Of a DNA stretch of 64,000 bases, positions 44,759-52,811 are shown one piece after another. Below the pieces are notes generated by a model. It did not search any database, was not told where the DNA came from, and was given only the letters and a program-made list of their open reading frames with translations. Position 1 is the first letter of the stretch, and every line of letters begins with the position of its first letter. The stretch comes from Methanosphaerula subterraneus (GTDB lineage Archaea; Halobacteriota; Methanomicrobia; Methanomicrobiales; Methanospirillaceae), in assembly GCF_052055875.1 (NCBI RefSeq), contig NZ_CP170508.1, positions 372,001-436,000 on the forward strand, written 5' to 3'. The position numbers were made by a program, and so were the translations under genes.

Positions 44759-45221
44759 TCCGGCCCCCCGCCTTTTCGATCACATCGATCCGGACCATGT
44801 CGTTCGGAAAGAACGTCCGGTCGGTGAGATCGATCGACATCATCTGGTTGAAACACCATCCGCTGTCTTTGCACCCCTCGCCGCCGATCCACTGTACCCC
44901 GTTATGGACCGTGCTGATGAACTGGTTGCCGTTCATGGTCCCGATCACCGCCGGCAGCTGCTGCTCGTTCCGGTAGAAGACCGCTCTCAGGCCCGTATTG
45001 TCGAGCCGCTTCTCCCCTTTATAGATCAGGATGACCCGGCTGTCATAGTTCAGGCGACCGGTCTCGTCGTCGTAGTGCCTGACCCCGGTGATCTGGATCA
45101 CCGACGGGGTCATGTCGAACAGATTCGGGAAGATGCCGAAGAACAGGAGTGCAACTAAAAGGATCGTCAGCGCCACCATCAGGATGGTTCCAACCGGGTT
45201 TGAGACCGCATCATCGGTCAT
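44715..45221 (-). CDS. archaeal type IV pilin-like protein
   Basis: A 168-residue protein with the archaeal pilin N-terminus: a short charged leader (MTDDAVSNPVG), then a hydrophobic stretch (TILMVALTILLVALLFFG) and a globular beta-rich region. Prepilin peptidase would cut next to the NPVG segment. Two Cys in the C-terminal part (GCKDSGWC) may form a disulfide. AGGT precedes the ATG. It is monocistronic here, with no assembly ATPase or platform gene in the window. Confidence 0.75.
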   Translation of the reverse strand: MTDDAVSNPVGTILMVALTILLVALLFFGIFPNLFDMTPSVIQITGVRHYDDETGRLNYDSRVILIYKGEKRLDNTGLRAVFYRNEQQLPAVIGTMNGNQFISTVHNGVQWIGGEGCKDSGWCFNQMMSIDLTDRTFFPNDMVRIDVIEKAGGRIISRSRFRASALAP

Positions 45222-45334
45222 CGAATACCTGCCCGATGGTGAGCTTGATGGAATCCCCGATAAAGCTTATGAAATGAATTTCAGGAGATCATCCCGGAGG
45301 GATGATCGCCTCTCGCCTGGAGAGAAAAAATGGG

Positions 45335-45673
45335 TTATTCCTTGAACTCTGCGATGGCGAGTTGATACATCCAGTCGACCAGCAACGGGCACTGGTCGAC
45401 CACGCACTCGAGGTCGCAGGCGATGCAGGGGATCAATTCTTCCCCGGCAAGGAGCAGGTTGGGATCGACCGGGTTTCGCTTGGCCTTCAATACGAAGGTC
45501 TTGATCCCGTCCTTACGATATTCGAGCCGTTCGATCAGTTCGTCATCGAGCAGTTTCTTTACGATACGCGAACATTTTCTGCTGTCCACCCCGAGGAGCT
45601 TCCAGAGCTCACTCTGCAGTACCCCATCAGGATTTGACTGTATCAGTTTCAGGGCGTCTTCAACAGATTCCAT
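45335..45673 (-). CDS. winged-helix regulator with Cys-rich C-terminus
   Basis: A 112-residue protein. The N-terminal 70 residues form a winged helix (LIQSNPDGVLQSELWKLLGV, RIVKKLLDDELIERLEY). The tail CIACDLECVVDQC has four cysteines suited to a metal or redox-sensitive cluster. It may be a metal- or redox-responsive DNA-binding protein. It lies 10 bases after the Sm-protein gene on the same strand, suggesting an operon. Confidence 0.8.
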   Translation of the reverse strand: MESVEDALKLIQSNPDGVLQSELWKLLGVDSRKCSRIVKKLLDDELIERLEYRKDGIKTFVLKAKRNPVDPNLLLAGEELIPCIACDLECVVDQCPLLVDWMYQLAIAEFKE

Positions 45674-45683
45674 GATCGCTCAC

Positions 45684-45917
45684 TCATACCATCGGTGCAA
45701 TCGTCAGAATGTTGTTGCCCCTGATCACCACAGTGCCGAGGTTCCGCTTCTGGCCGGCATTCAACTCGATGGTCTCATCCATATGGATGTTCAGATACTC
45801 ATCCACCGCAACGAGTCTCCCCTCCAATATGCGCCCCTCGTCCTTGATCTCGACTGAGATCTTTGTATCAACGAGAGCAAAAACCTTCTTTATGGGTAAG
45901 ACGATACCGTTAACCAT
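45684..45917 (-). CDS. Sm-like RNA-binding protein (LSm)
   Basis: A 77-residue archaeal Sm protein. Sm1-like motif: GRLVAVDEYLNIHMD; Sm2-like motif: GTVVIRGNNILTI with RG. It forms a ring and binds U-rich or other single-stranded RNA. ATG at 45917 has GGTGA at suitable spacing; an in-frame GTG lies two codons upstream. Its partner in the operon is a Cys-rich winged-helix protein. Confidence 0.9.
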   Translation of the reverse strand: MVNGIVLPIKKVFALVDTKISVEIKDEGRILEGRLVAVDEYLNIHMDETIELNAGQKRNLGTVVIRGNNILTIAPMV

Positions 45918-46098
45918 TTTCACCTATATCGTGATGTAACTTAATTAAAGTTTCTATCTGGTCGTGGATTCGGTCCGGTTGGGGCCGGGGTCCGGTGCTG
46001 AACCATGCCGGTTTTCCCCCTGGCACGAACACATATGACCTCATGGCGCCAAGATCTGATCAGAGATCCGGGCAGTCGGCCCTGATGCCCGCGGGACG

Positions 46099-47475
46099 AT
46101 GATGACCATGAATACAGAACGACGATGGGACAGGATTGGCGTGGCCGTAGTGGTACTCCTGCTGATTACGGGTGTGCTGGTCTATGCCTACACCCATCGC
46201 CATGCCGCACCGCCCACCCCAGTCCCCGCACCACCCACCGCGACCACCCCCGCTGTCCCGGCCGGGGCGCTGGCGGTCGCGGCCGGCGACAGCAGTGAGG
46301 CGGAGAAGCAGACGGCGGTGTACCAGTGTGACGGTGTCGACGATCAGGCCGAGATAGCCGCGGCTCTCGCGGCGGTCCCGACGGATGGAGGGATCGTCGT
46401 CCTTCTCGGAGGCACCTTCCATATCACCGACGAGATCGTGTTGCCGACAGGCACCACCCTGCTCGGCCAGGGGCCGGACCGGACCACCATCGAGGTGACC
46501 GGCTACTACAAGCCGCTCATCCTCTCCAACAACAACTGCACGCTCGGCGGGTTCAAACTGATCAACCGCGGTTTCGTGCTGGTCACCGGGAGTCACAGTA
46601 CGGTTCACAACATCACCGCGACCACGTTCCAGACAGGGGACGCTGAAGCGAACGGTGCGTTCTTTGTCTTTGCAAAGAACCGGGTCGTCGAGGATGTCGA
46701 GTTTCGGAACTGCATCGCGGTGGATTGCGGGATCCATGGATTCAATGTGAACGGGGATGGGGCGCCCAAGACAACAAAGAACCTGCGCTATATCGACTGT
46801 TCGGCGATCCGGTGCGGGAACGCAGACTCCAGCGCGGTCTGGACCACCGGGTTCGATTTCCACGAGTCCAACGACCTGATCGGTCTCCGGGTGATCCGGT
46901 GCCTGGCAGAGGACAACTGGGAGTCGGGATTCCACTTCGAGCCCGGGGGACAGGTGACCCCGCGGACCCAGTCTGAGGATATCGTGATGGAGGACTGCAT
47001 CAGCAAAGACAACGGACAGCGGAACACGCTGCCTGAGAGTTTCTTCAAGTCCGGGTACTTCATCCACCGGACGGCGGTCCTGACCAACTGCACCTCCATC
47101 AACAACCAGAACTGCGGGTTCTGGACCTGGGGAGGGGATGCGGTCACCTTCAACAACTGCACCGACGACGGCTCTGCGAACGCCTTCAGCGTCGGCAGGA
47201 CGAGCGAGGAGATCACCTACAATAACTGTGTCAGTACGAACGCTACAAAGCGGGGGATCTACTCGTTCGCGGCGACGAAGATCGCCTTCAACAACTTCAG
47301 TCTGGTGACCCCGAAGAACGCGACCGGCTCGATCTCGCTCGGGTACCGGGACGGGGACGCCGAAAAGCAGTACCCGGTCACCGACTGCACCTTCGATGTC
47401 ACCTGCACCGGTGTCGACCCGGCCACGGTCGTGATGGAGAAGGATACCCTTCGTAATACCATGAACATCCGCTGA
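46099..47475 (+). CDS. membrane-anchored right-handed beta-helix protein
   Basis: A 458-residue protein with a short cytoplasmic start (MMTMNTERRWD), one transmembrane segment (about 13-31) and a Pro/Ala/Thr linker. From about residue 55 there are parallel beta-helix repeats: pectate-lyase-3-like DQAEIAAALAAVPTDGG, then repeated turns of the type NNCTLGG, DCGIHGF, DNWESGFHF and NNQNCGFW. Such proteins bind or cleave polysaccharides at the cell surface. No catalytic triad can be read with certainty. Monocistronic. Confidence 0.8.
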   Translation: MMTMNTERRWDRIGVAVVVLLLITGVLVYAYTHRHAAPPTPVPAPPTATTPAVPAGALAVAAGDSSEAEKQTAVYQCDGVDDQAEIAAALAAVPTDGGIVVLLGGTFHITDEIVLPTGTTLLGQGPDRTTIEVTGYYKPLILSNNNCTLGGFKLINRGFVLVTGSHSTVHNITATTFQTGDAEANGAFFVFAKNRVVEDVEFRNCIAVDCGIHGFNVNGDGAPKTTKNLRYIDCSAIRCGNADSSAVWTTGFDFHESNDLIGLRVIRCLAEDNWESGFHFEPGGQVTPRTQSEDIVMEDCISKDNGQRNTLPESFFKSGYFIHRTAVLTNCTSINNQNCGFWTWGGDAVTFNNCTDDGSANAFSVGRTSEEITYNNCVSTNATKRGIYSFAATKIAFNNFSLVTPKNATGSISLGYRDGDAEKQYPVTDCTFDVTCTGVDPATVVMEKDTLRNTMNIR

Positions 47476-47591
47476 CCCTGGCTTGCACCGGAGAACCTTC
47501 AACCGGTTTTCGGTGGTCACGTTACTCTTTTAACTCTCCATGCTCACAGTATCCCGCCAGGGGGACCCCCTGGGTTACCGAGGAGAGACGA

Positions 47592-48173
47592 ATGAACGTT
47601 ATTGCATTCAATGCCAGTCCGCGAAAGGACGGGAACACCCGGCGGTTGATCGACTATGCGCTCGCTGAGATCGAGAAGGAAGGGATCGAGACCGAGGTGG
47701 TGAACATCGGTCGAAAGAAGGTGCACGGGTGTATCGCCTGCATGAAGTGCTTCGAGAACCAGGACAGGCGGTGCATCTTCGACGACGACCTGATCAACGT
47801 ATGCATCGAGAAGATGGCAGCGGCAGACGGGATCATCATCGCCTCGCCGACGTACTTCTCTGACATGACCCCCGAGGCGAAGGCCCTGATCGACCGGGCC
47901 GGGTATGTATCGATTGCCAACGGCAACCTCCTCTCGCGGAAGGTGGGGGCCGGCATCAGTGTTGCGCGGAGGGCCGGTGCCGTGACCACGGTCGACTCGA
48001 TCAACCATTTCTTTGGGATCAATGACATGTTCACGGTTGGGTCCACCTACTGGAACGTCGGTTTCGGACTGGAGATGGGCGACGTGGAGAGCGATGTCGA
48101 GGGGATCCGGACGATGCAGCGGCTCGGTCAGAACATGGCATGGCTGGTGAAGAAGATAGCCGGCCAGCCCTGA
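47592..48173 (+). CDS. iron-sulfur flavoprotein/FMN reductase
   Basis: A 193-residue flavodoxin-fold protein. NASPRKDGNTRRL binds the FMN phosphate; GCIACMKCFENQDRRC carries the compact cysteine motif of archaeal iron-sulfur flavoproteins; SPTYFSDM and ARRAGAV are other FMN contacts. It transfers electrons between ferredoxin or NAD(P)H and oxidants such as O2 or peroxide in methanogens. Its neighbour downstream is convergent. A T7A6 element follows. Confidence 0.87.
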   Translation: MNVIAFNASPRKDGNTRRLIDYALAEIEKEGIETEVVNIGRKKVHGCIACMKCFENQDRRCIFDDDLINVCIEKMAAADGIIIASPTYFSDMTPEAKALIDRAGYVSIANGNLLSRKVGAGISVARRAGAVTTVDSINHFFGINDMFTVGSTYWNVGFGLEMGDVESDVEGIRTMQRLGQNMAWLVKKIAGQP

Positions 48174-48190
48174 AACCAGGACGAACTCTA

Positions 48191-48203
48191 TTTTTTTAAA
48201 AAA
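48191..48203. terminator. T7A6 bidirectional terminator
   Basis: TTTTTTTAAAAAA between the convergent flavoprotein and TraB genes gives a T-run on both strands. Confidence 0.5.
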
Positions 48204-48214
48204 GGATGATCCGG

Positions 48215-49411
48215 TCAGACCAGCATGGTGAGCCAGTGCCAGAAGTTGGTCATCCCCTGGCCGAGCATCACGCTCGGATCGATCCCGAGTGCCGGGAAGA
48301 TCAGGATGAAGTAGGCGAAGGTCCCGATCGTCGAGCCGACGTTTGCCAGGGCCGCGACCATCACCACCCGGAAGAGCGCGTTCTTCCGCATCTCGCCGAA
48401 GGACTCTGCCTCGAAGATCTTATGCAGGTCCTGTTTTGTCGGCTTTCTGATCTTCGCCTCGACGATCGCCGAGAACCAGCCGGCGGCGAGGATCGGGTTC
48501 AGGGCCGTATACCCTGAGATCACAAACCCGGTCAGAGCCGAGAGCGGATGGCCGCCTGCAGCCAGGGTGAAGACGGCGGTCAGCACCCCGTGCAGGATCA
48601 CCCAGTACAGCAGTGCCCATAGCAGCACGTTGAACCCGACGCCTGAGAAGATGATCGTGACCAGCATGAAGGCGAACATCAGGATCATCGCGATCCCGAT
48701 GATCTTCCCCCATGGTCGTGACTTCACCTGCACGGTCAGGTCGGCTATCGGCGGAAGGGATGCCGGGTTGAGCAGGTACCGCTCGATACCCTGCCGGTGG
48801 CCGGCGCCGATGACGGCCAGCACCCGCTCGAACCGCCCGGAGAGGATGATCAACTGGTGGGCGAGGTAGGCATCCCGTTCATCGATCAGGGCCTTCGCCC
48901 CGTTCGGTGAGAAACTTCTGAACTCCTCGAGTGCCGCCGAGATCACATCCTGCTGCTTCAGGGACTCGACATCGATCTCCCCCTGGTCGACCCCGATGAG
49001 CGAGGCGCCGAGGGCGTAGATCATCTTGCACTTCTCCCAGACGGACATGCCGCCCCAGAACCGCTGGAGGGTGATCCGGATGTCCCGGTCGATCAGCCCG
49101 ATCTGCACCCCGCGTTCCTCTGCGGCCTCGATCGCGGCTTTCATCTCTGCGCCCGGCTCGACCCCGACGTCCATCCCGATCTTGCGCTGGATGTACCCGA
49201 GCACCCACTGGATCAGCAACTGGTTGAAGTTGCCACCTTTCAGGATGTCGCCGACCTCCGGCTCTTCACCCTGCTTCTTCAGGCCGGCGTACCGGCCCGG
49301 GTCGAGCTCGACTGCGATCACGTCCGGCGTGAACGCATCGATCTCGGCCAGCACCTCGTCGACGCTCTCCTGCGATACATGGGCTGTTCCGATCAGCCGA
49401 ATCTCACCCAT
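48215..49411 (-). CDS. TraB/PrgY-family membrane protein
   Basis: A 398-residue protein of the TraB (PrgY/gumN-like) superfamily. The metal/active-site motifs are GTAHVS (8-13), VELDPGR and GAGH (in LAVIGAGHRQG). The last 170 residues contain several transmembrane helices. In bacteria PrgY limits pheromone activity, and the fold resembles metalloproteases, but the archaeal role is unknown. Overlaps the YkgJ gene by eight bases, so is in the same operon, the last of three genes. Confidence 0.85.
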   Translation of the reverse strand: MGEIRLIGTAHVSQESVDEVLAEIDAFTPDVIAVELDPGRYAGLKKQGEEPEVGDILKGGNFNQLLIQWVLGYIQRKIGMDVGVEPGAEMKAAIEAAEERGVQIGLIDRDIRITLQRFWGGMSVWEKCKMIYALGASLIGVDQGEIDVESLKQQDVISAALEEFRSFSPNGAKALIDERDAYLAHQLIILSGRFERVLAVIGAGHRQGIERYLLNPASLPPIADLTVQVKSRPWGKIIGIAMILMFAFMLVTIIFSGVGFNVLLWALLYWVILHGVLTAVFTLAAGGHPLSALTGFVISGYTALNPILAAGWFSAIVEAKIRKPTKQDLHKIFEAESFGEMRKNALFRVVMVAALANVGSTIGTFAYFILIFPALGIDPSVMLGQGMTNFWHWLTMLV

Positions 49412-49979
49412 CGAGCACCTTCATACCTTCACCATCGATCACAACGGAATGTCCCGCAGGAATTGCTGCATCTCTGTAGATCTCTCTCACTTTCATCTCT
49501 TCCAGTTCTTCGGCATCTCTTCGCCCGAGCAGGTCGTCGGCCAGGGCCCGGTCGTCATCGTTCACTGGCCGGCTGCACCCGTACCCGCTGCACTCCGAGC
49601 TGATCAGCCGGTCCCCGTCCAGCATGAACGGGTAGGTCCTGCAGATCCAGGGCCTGTGCGGATGGATCGTGCACCGGTCGCTCTCTGCAAAGATGCACCG
49701 TCCCTCCCTCCGCCGGAGCGCCCATTCAAAGGTATACGTTCCCCCATCGGCGGTGGTCATCTGCTCGGGGAACGGCTCGACGACCTGGTCCCAGGGAAGA
49801 CCGGTCGCCTGGATGATCGTCCTGATCTCCGGCGGCGCCACGATCACCAGGCTCGCGTCCACCCCGGCACCCTGGCAGCAGGCCCCGCACCGGGTGCAGG
49901 TGAATCCGGACTCTGCGATCGCAGCCGCGTATCGTTCCCGGTCCAGATCCCTCCTGCAGGACACAGTCTTATCCTTCAC
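49404..49979 (-). CDS. YkgJ-family zinc/iron-chelating protein
   Basis: A 191-residue CxxCxxCC protein. The motif CTRCGACCQGAG (28-39) is the YkgJ signature; further cysteines occur in RCIFAESDRCTIHPHRPWICRTYP-like spacing and in CSGYGC. The family coordinates zinc or iron-sulfur. The function is unknown. Its ends overlap both neighbours (11 bases with guaA and 8 with traB), marking tight co-translation. Confidence 0.85.
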   Translation of the reverse strand: MKDKTVSCRRDLDRERYAAAIAESGFTCTRCGACCQGAGVDASLVIVAPPEIRTIIQATGLPWDQVVEPFPEQMTTADGGTYTFEWALRRREGRCIFAESDRCTIHPHRPWICRTYPFMLDGDRLISSECSGYGCSRPVNDDDRALADDLLGRRDAEELEEMKVREIYRDAAIPAGHSVVIDGEGMKVLDG

Positions 49980-50526
49980 GGGTGACCTGGTCGAAGTTCT
50001 GATAGACGACCCTGCCGTCCAGGCTGTGGCTCACCTCGGGATGCCACTGCACCCCGTAGATCCGCATCTTTGGGCATGCGATCGCCTCGGCCTGGCAGAT
50101 CGGGGAGTGGGCGAGCCGGTTGAAGCCGGCCGGGATGACCGATACCTCGTCTTGGTGCGAGGCCCAGACCTCGACCGTGTCCGGGTAGCCGGCGAGGATC
50201 GTATCGTGGTCCTCGATCGTCACCTCGACGGCCCCGTACCCGCCGCTCCTGCCCGGGGTCACAGTGCCGCCGAACCTGGTCGCGATCACGTGCAGCCCGA
50301 GGCAGACACCGAGCACCGGCAGCCCCAGGTCGAGGTAGGCCGCACAGTTGCCGGTCCGTTCGATCGAGGGGCCGCCGCCGAGGATCAGCCCTCTGCACCC
50401 GTCCCTGACCTCCTCGGGAGGGGTGGTGTTCTGGACCATCTTTGTATCGATATCGAGGTCGCGAAGCATCCGTACGATCAGATGGTTGAACTGCCCAAAG
50501 TTATTGACTACAAAGATGGGAAGCAT
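49969..50526 (-). CDS. guaAA: GMP synthase glutamine-amidotransferase subunit
   Basis: A 185-residue class I glutamine amidotransferase. The nucleophile is C75 in VCLGLH, with the His-Glu pair in WHPEVSH. The short chain and archaeal spacing fit the split GMP synthase subunit A, which passes ammonia to the ATP-pyrophosphatase subunit to make GMP from XMP. The partner subunit lies elsewhere. First gene of the guaAA-ykgJ-traB overlapping operon. Confidence 0.9.
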   Translation of the reverse strand: MLPIFVVNNFGQFNHLIVRMLRDLDIDTKMVQNTTPPEEVRDGCRGLILGGGPSIERTGNCAAYLDLGLPVLGVCLGLHVIATRFGGTVTPGRSGGYGAVEVTIEDHDTILAGYPDTVEVWASHQDEVSVIPAGFNRLAHSPICQAEAIACPKMRIYGVQWHPEVSHSLDGRVVYQNFDQVTREG

Positions 50527-50562
50527 TGCAGAAGGGTTGATGGTGCCGGGTAATAGCCTTTC

Positions 50563-51573
50563 TCACCGGTACACCATCACGGTGCTGAGGATCTGCTGCC
50601 TGATCGCTTCGGGGGTGTGGCCGAGCAGGGCCGCGAGCAGCATCGCACCGCCGGCACCCATCCCCTCCTTCACCTCGCCGATGCAGTACCTGGCCAGCCC
50701 GGGATGGCCGAGCGTGGCGAATCCGGGGTCCACGTAGAAGACCTTCGCCCCGATCTCTCTGGCCAGCGCATCGATGTTGGCACTGGGATCCCGCCGGACG
50801 TACTCGGTCGTGGCCAGGAACGGTACCGGCAGGTCGAGCCCTCTGAGGACGGCCGCCACCGCTAGCATCTGGGTGCCGCCGGCCAGGACCAGCGTCCCTG
50901 TATACGTCCCGACGATCCCGACCGCCACCGCCATCATCGGGTCCCCGGTCGCCCTGATCATGTCGAACGGCGCCGTGACCGACCCGGCCTTCAGCCGTTC
51001 TGAGACGGCGCTCCAGACCGCCTCCTTCTGAGAGACCGGGTTCTGTGCGAAACTGCTGCTGACCGAGGCCTCGTACCCGAGGCCGCGGAGCACGCAGAGC
51101 GCGGTCGTGGTCCCGCCGGGGACGCACTCCCCGAGGACCAGCAGGTCGCTGACCGAGGAGAGGAACTCCCCGACCCGCGCCCCGGCCTCCCTCAGCCGGT
51201 CGGCATCAGGGACGGCGTCCCCGTATCGCGGATCCGCCCCGGGCTCGCCGTACACGTCCAGGCAGGGGACGGGGGGTCTGGTGGTGAGCCCTGCATTGAT
51301 GAAGAGCGGGGTCAGGCCGGCGAGGGTCATCATCGCCCTGGTGATCGAGGCCGGGGTCGGGCAGCCGCTCGGGGTGTCGGAGGTGCCGGCCATCGACCTG
51401 ATCTTGCCGTAGGTGATCAGCTCCGCGTCCAGCCCCGGGGTCAGCACCGTCTTCGCCGGCGACGGCCCTGCCCCTGAAATGCCCCTGACCGTGCTGAGCA
51501 TCGTATTTCCGAGAATGCCGGCAAAGAGTGGACGTTTGAACGAAAAAGACGGAATATCACTGAGGAAACCCAT
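50563..51573 (-). CDS. cobT: archaeal CobT-like NaMN:base phosphoribosyltransferase
   Basis: A 336-residue member of the archaeal CobT-like family. It should transfer the ribose phosphate of nicotinate mononucleotide to the lower-ligand base for cobamide assembly. Visible signatures are ECVPGGTTTALC, the helical VSQKEAVWSAV and the GxGGxxLLAALLG end (GAGGAMLLAALLG). ATG at 51573 is chosen because MGFLSDIPSFSFKRPLFAGI is the natural start; the long upstream open frame is antisense to cobZ. It diverges from cobZ with 43 bases between. Confidence 0.8.
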   Translation of the reverse strand: MGFLSDIPSFSFKRPLFAGILGNTMLSTVRGISGAGPSPAKTVLTPGLDAELITYGKIRSMAGTSDTPSGCPTPASITRAMMTLAGLTPLFINAGLTTRPPVPCLDVYGEPGADPRYGDAVPDADRLREAGARVGEFLSSVSDLLVLGECVPGGTTTALCVLRGLGYEASVSSSFAQNPVSQKEAVWSAVSERLKAGSVTAPFDMIRATGDPMMAVAVGIVGTYTGTLVLAGGTQMLAVAAVLRGLDLPVPFLATTEYVRRDPSANIDALAREIGAKVFYVDPGFATLGHPGLARYCIGEVKEGMGAGGAMLLAALLGHTPEAIRQQILSTVMVYR

Positions 51574-51616
51574 ATCGATCTCTATAAGAGACAGATCAAT
51601 AAATAACACAGGTATC
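51574..51616. promoter_or_regulatory. compact divergent promoter of cobT and cobZ
   Basis: Only 43 bases separate the two start codons. CTATAAGAG at about 51582-51590 lies about 30 bases before cobZ, and TTATTTATT (minus strand) lies about 30 before cobT, so both genes probably have near-leaderless transcripts. Confidence 0.45.
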
Positions 51617-52051
51617 ATGTTTGAGATCGAAGAGAGGCTGGCGGCGAAGGGGATAACGCTCGATGCCGTCGTGGCCGCAGGGATGGAGCTGTACGTCTCC
51701 CACGGCATGGACCGGGACGCGGCCGCATCACGTCTTTTGGAACTGATCGAGAAGGCCCTGACCGATCCGAACATCTCCTCCCTGCTGCTCGGTGCGATCC
51801 TGCTTGAGGACGAACTGTACGTGAAGCGGAAGGACTCTGAGATCAGGGACGACCCGGTCTTTCTCCTCTCTGATGAGATCATCGGGATGGCCATCGCCGA
51901 GTGTATCAGCGGGACCTATGCCCGGTTCGAGTTCACCCGGTACGACCAGAAGAAGCCGGGTATCCTCGGGACGCTCGGGCCGTTCCTCGATGATGCGGTA
52001 GCAGGGCTGATTGCGGGGTGTACGTCACGCCTGTACAGCGAAAGTTCCTAG
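51617..52051 (+). CDS. cobZ: alpha-ribazole phosphatase, CobZ-like
   Basis: A 144-residue protein resembling the archaeal CobZ/PgpA-like family, which removes the phosphate from alpha-ribazole phosphate in cobamide synthesis. Helical stretches and the metal-binding end GPFLDDAVAGLIAG and DEIIGMAIAECI are the matches. It is followed by cobS, which it overlaps by 34 bases, supporting the pathway assignment. Start ATG at 51617. A PgpA-type lipid phosphatase is the alternative. Confidence 0.75.
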   Translation: MFEIEERLAAKGITLDAVVAAGMELYVSHGMDRDAAASRLLELIEKALTDPNISSLLLGAILLEDELYVKRKDSEIRDDPVFLLSDEIIGMAIAECISGTYARFEFTRYDQKKPGILGTLGPFLDDAVAGLIAGCTSRLYSESS

Positions 52052-52773
52052 GCCCGGTCCTGGCCCTGCTCCAGTTCTGCACGGTCCTCCCTCTCGGAGC
52101 ACCGCAGGACTTCGAGCAGTTCGGCCGGCGGTCGTACCTGTACCCGATCGCAGGATACGTGACCGGCGGGATCGCCGGCGGGGTCGCGTTCCTGATCCCC
52201 GACCCCTCGATCCGGGCCGCCGTCGCCCTGGCCGCCCTGCTGCTGGTCACCGGGTGCAACCACCTGGACGGTCTCCTGGACTTCGGGGACGGGCTGATGG
52301 CCCATGGGTCAAGGGAGAAGCGGGTGCAGGCGCTGACCGACCGGCAGATCGGGGCCGGCGGGGTGGCGATGGGGGTGACCGTGCTGCTGCTCGCGTACTC
52401 GGCGCTCGTCTCGGTGCCGCACCTCTTCTGGGTGGTCCTCGCCGCCGAGGTCTTCGCGAAGTACGCGATGGCCGCCCTGACCGCCTGGGGGAAGCCGTTT
52501 CGCGAGGGGATCCAGAGTTATCTGCACGGGTTCTCAAAGCCGGCCTTTCCGGTCTATGCGGCAGTCTTCTGCCTCCCCCTGCTGCTGACCCCGATCGGGT
52601 GGACCGGGCTTGCGGCTGCAGCCGGGGCGACGCTGGCGGCCCTCGCCCTGATGCTCCTGCTGGCCCGCCGGCTCTTCGGCGGCGTGAACGGGGACGTGGT
52701 CGGGGCGACCGGGATGATCACCTTCGCCCTGGTGCTGGTCGTCCTCGCCCTGGCCGGCACCGGTGCCGCATGA
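52018..52773 (+). CDS. cobS: adenosylcobinamide-GDP ribazoletransferase
   Basis: A 251-residue integral membrane enzyme with five to seven helices. It joins adenosylcobinamide-GDP to alpha-ribazole, the last step of cobamide synthesis. The acidic metal-binding segment HLDGLLDFGDGL (82-93) and RQIGAGG are the family hallmarks, with NGDVVGATG near the C-terminus. GTG at 52018 starts inside cobZ. Confidence 0.93.
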   Translation: MYVTPVQRKFLGPVLALLQFCTVLPLGAPQDFEQFGRRSYLYPIAGYVTGGIAGGVAFLIPDPSIRAAVALAALLLVTGCNHLDGLLDFGDGLMAHGSREKRVQALTDRQIGAGGVAMGVTVLLLAYSALVSVPHLFWVVLAAEVFAKYAMAALTAWGKPFREGIQSYLHGFSKPAFPVYAAVFCLPLLLTPIGWTGLAAAAGATLAALALMLLLARRLFGGVNGDVVGATGMITFALVLVVLALAGTGAA

Positions 52774-52780
52774 TATACCC

Positions 52781-52786
52781 TTTTTT
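52781..52786 (+). terminator. T-run after cobS
   Basis: Six T residues seven bases after the stop. Confidence 0.4.
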
Positions 52787-52811
52787 AGGATGAACTCTGT
52801 TATGATCCTAG

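Noticed and set aside
46060..47520. 486-codon frame antisense to the beta-helix gene
   Set aside because: The plus-strand frame has a membrane anchor and regular beta-helix turns; the antisense frame has neither.
48191..48203. Insertion-sequence end
   Set aside because: A T7A6 tract between convergent genes is explained by bidirectional termination.
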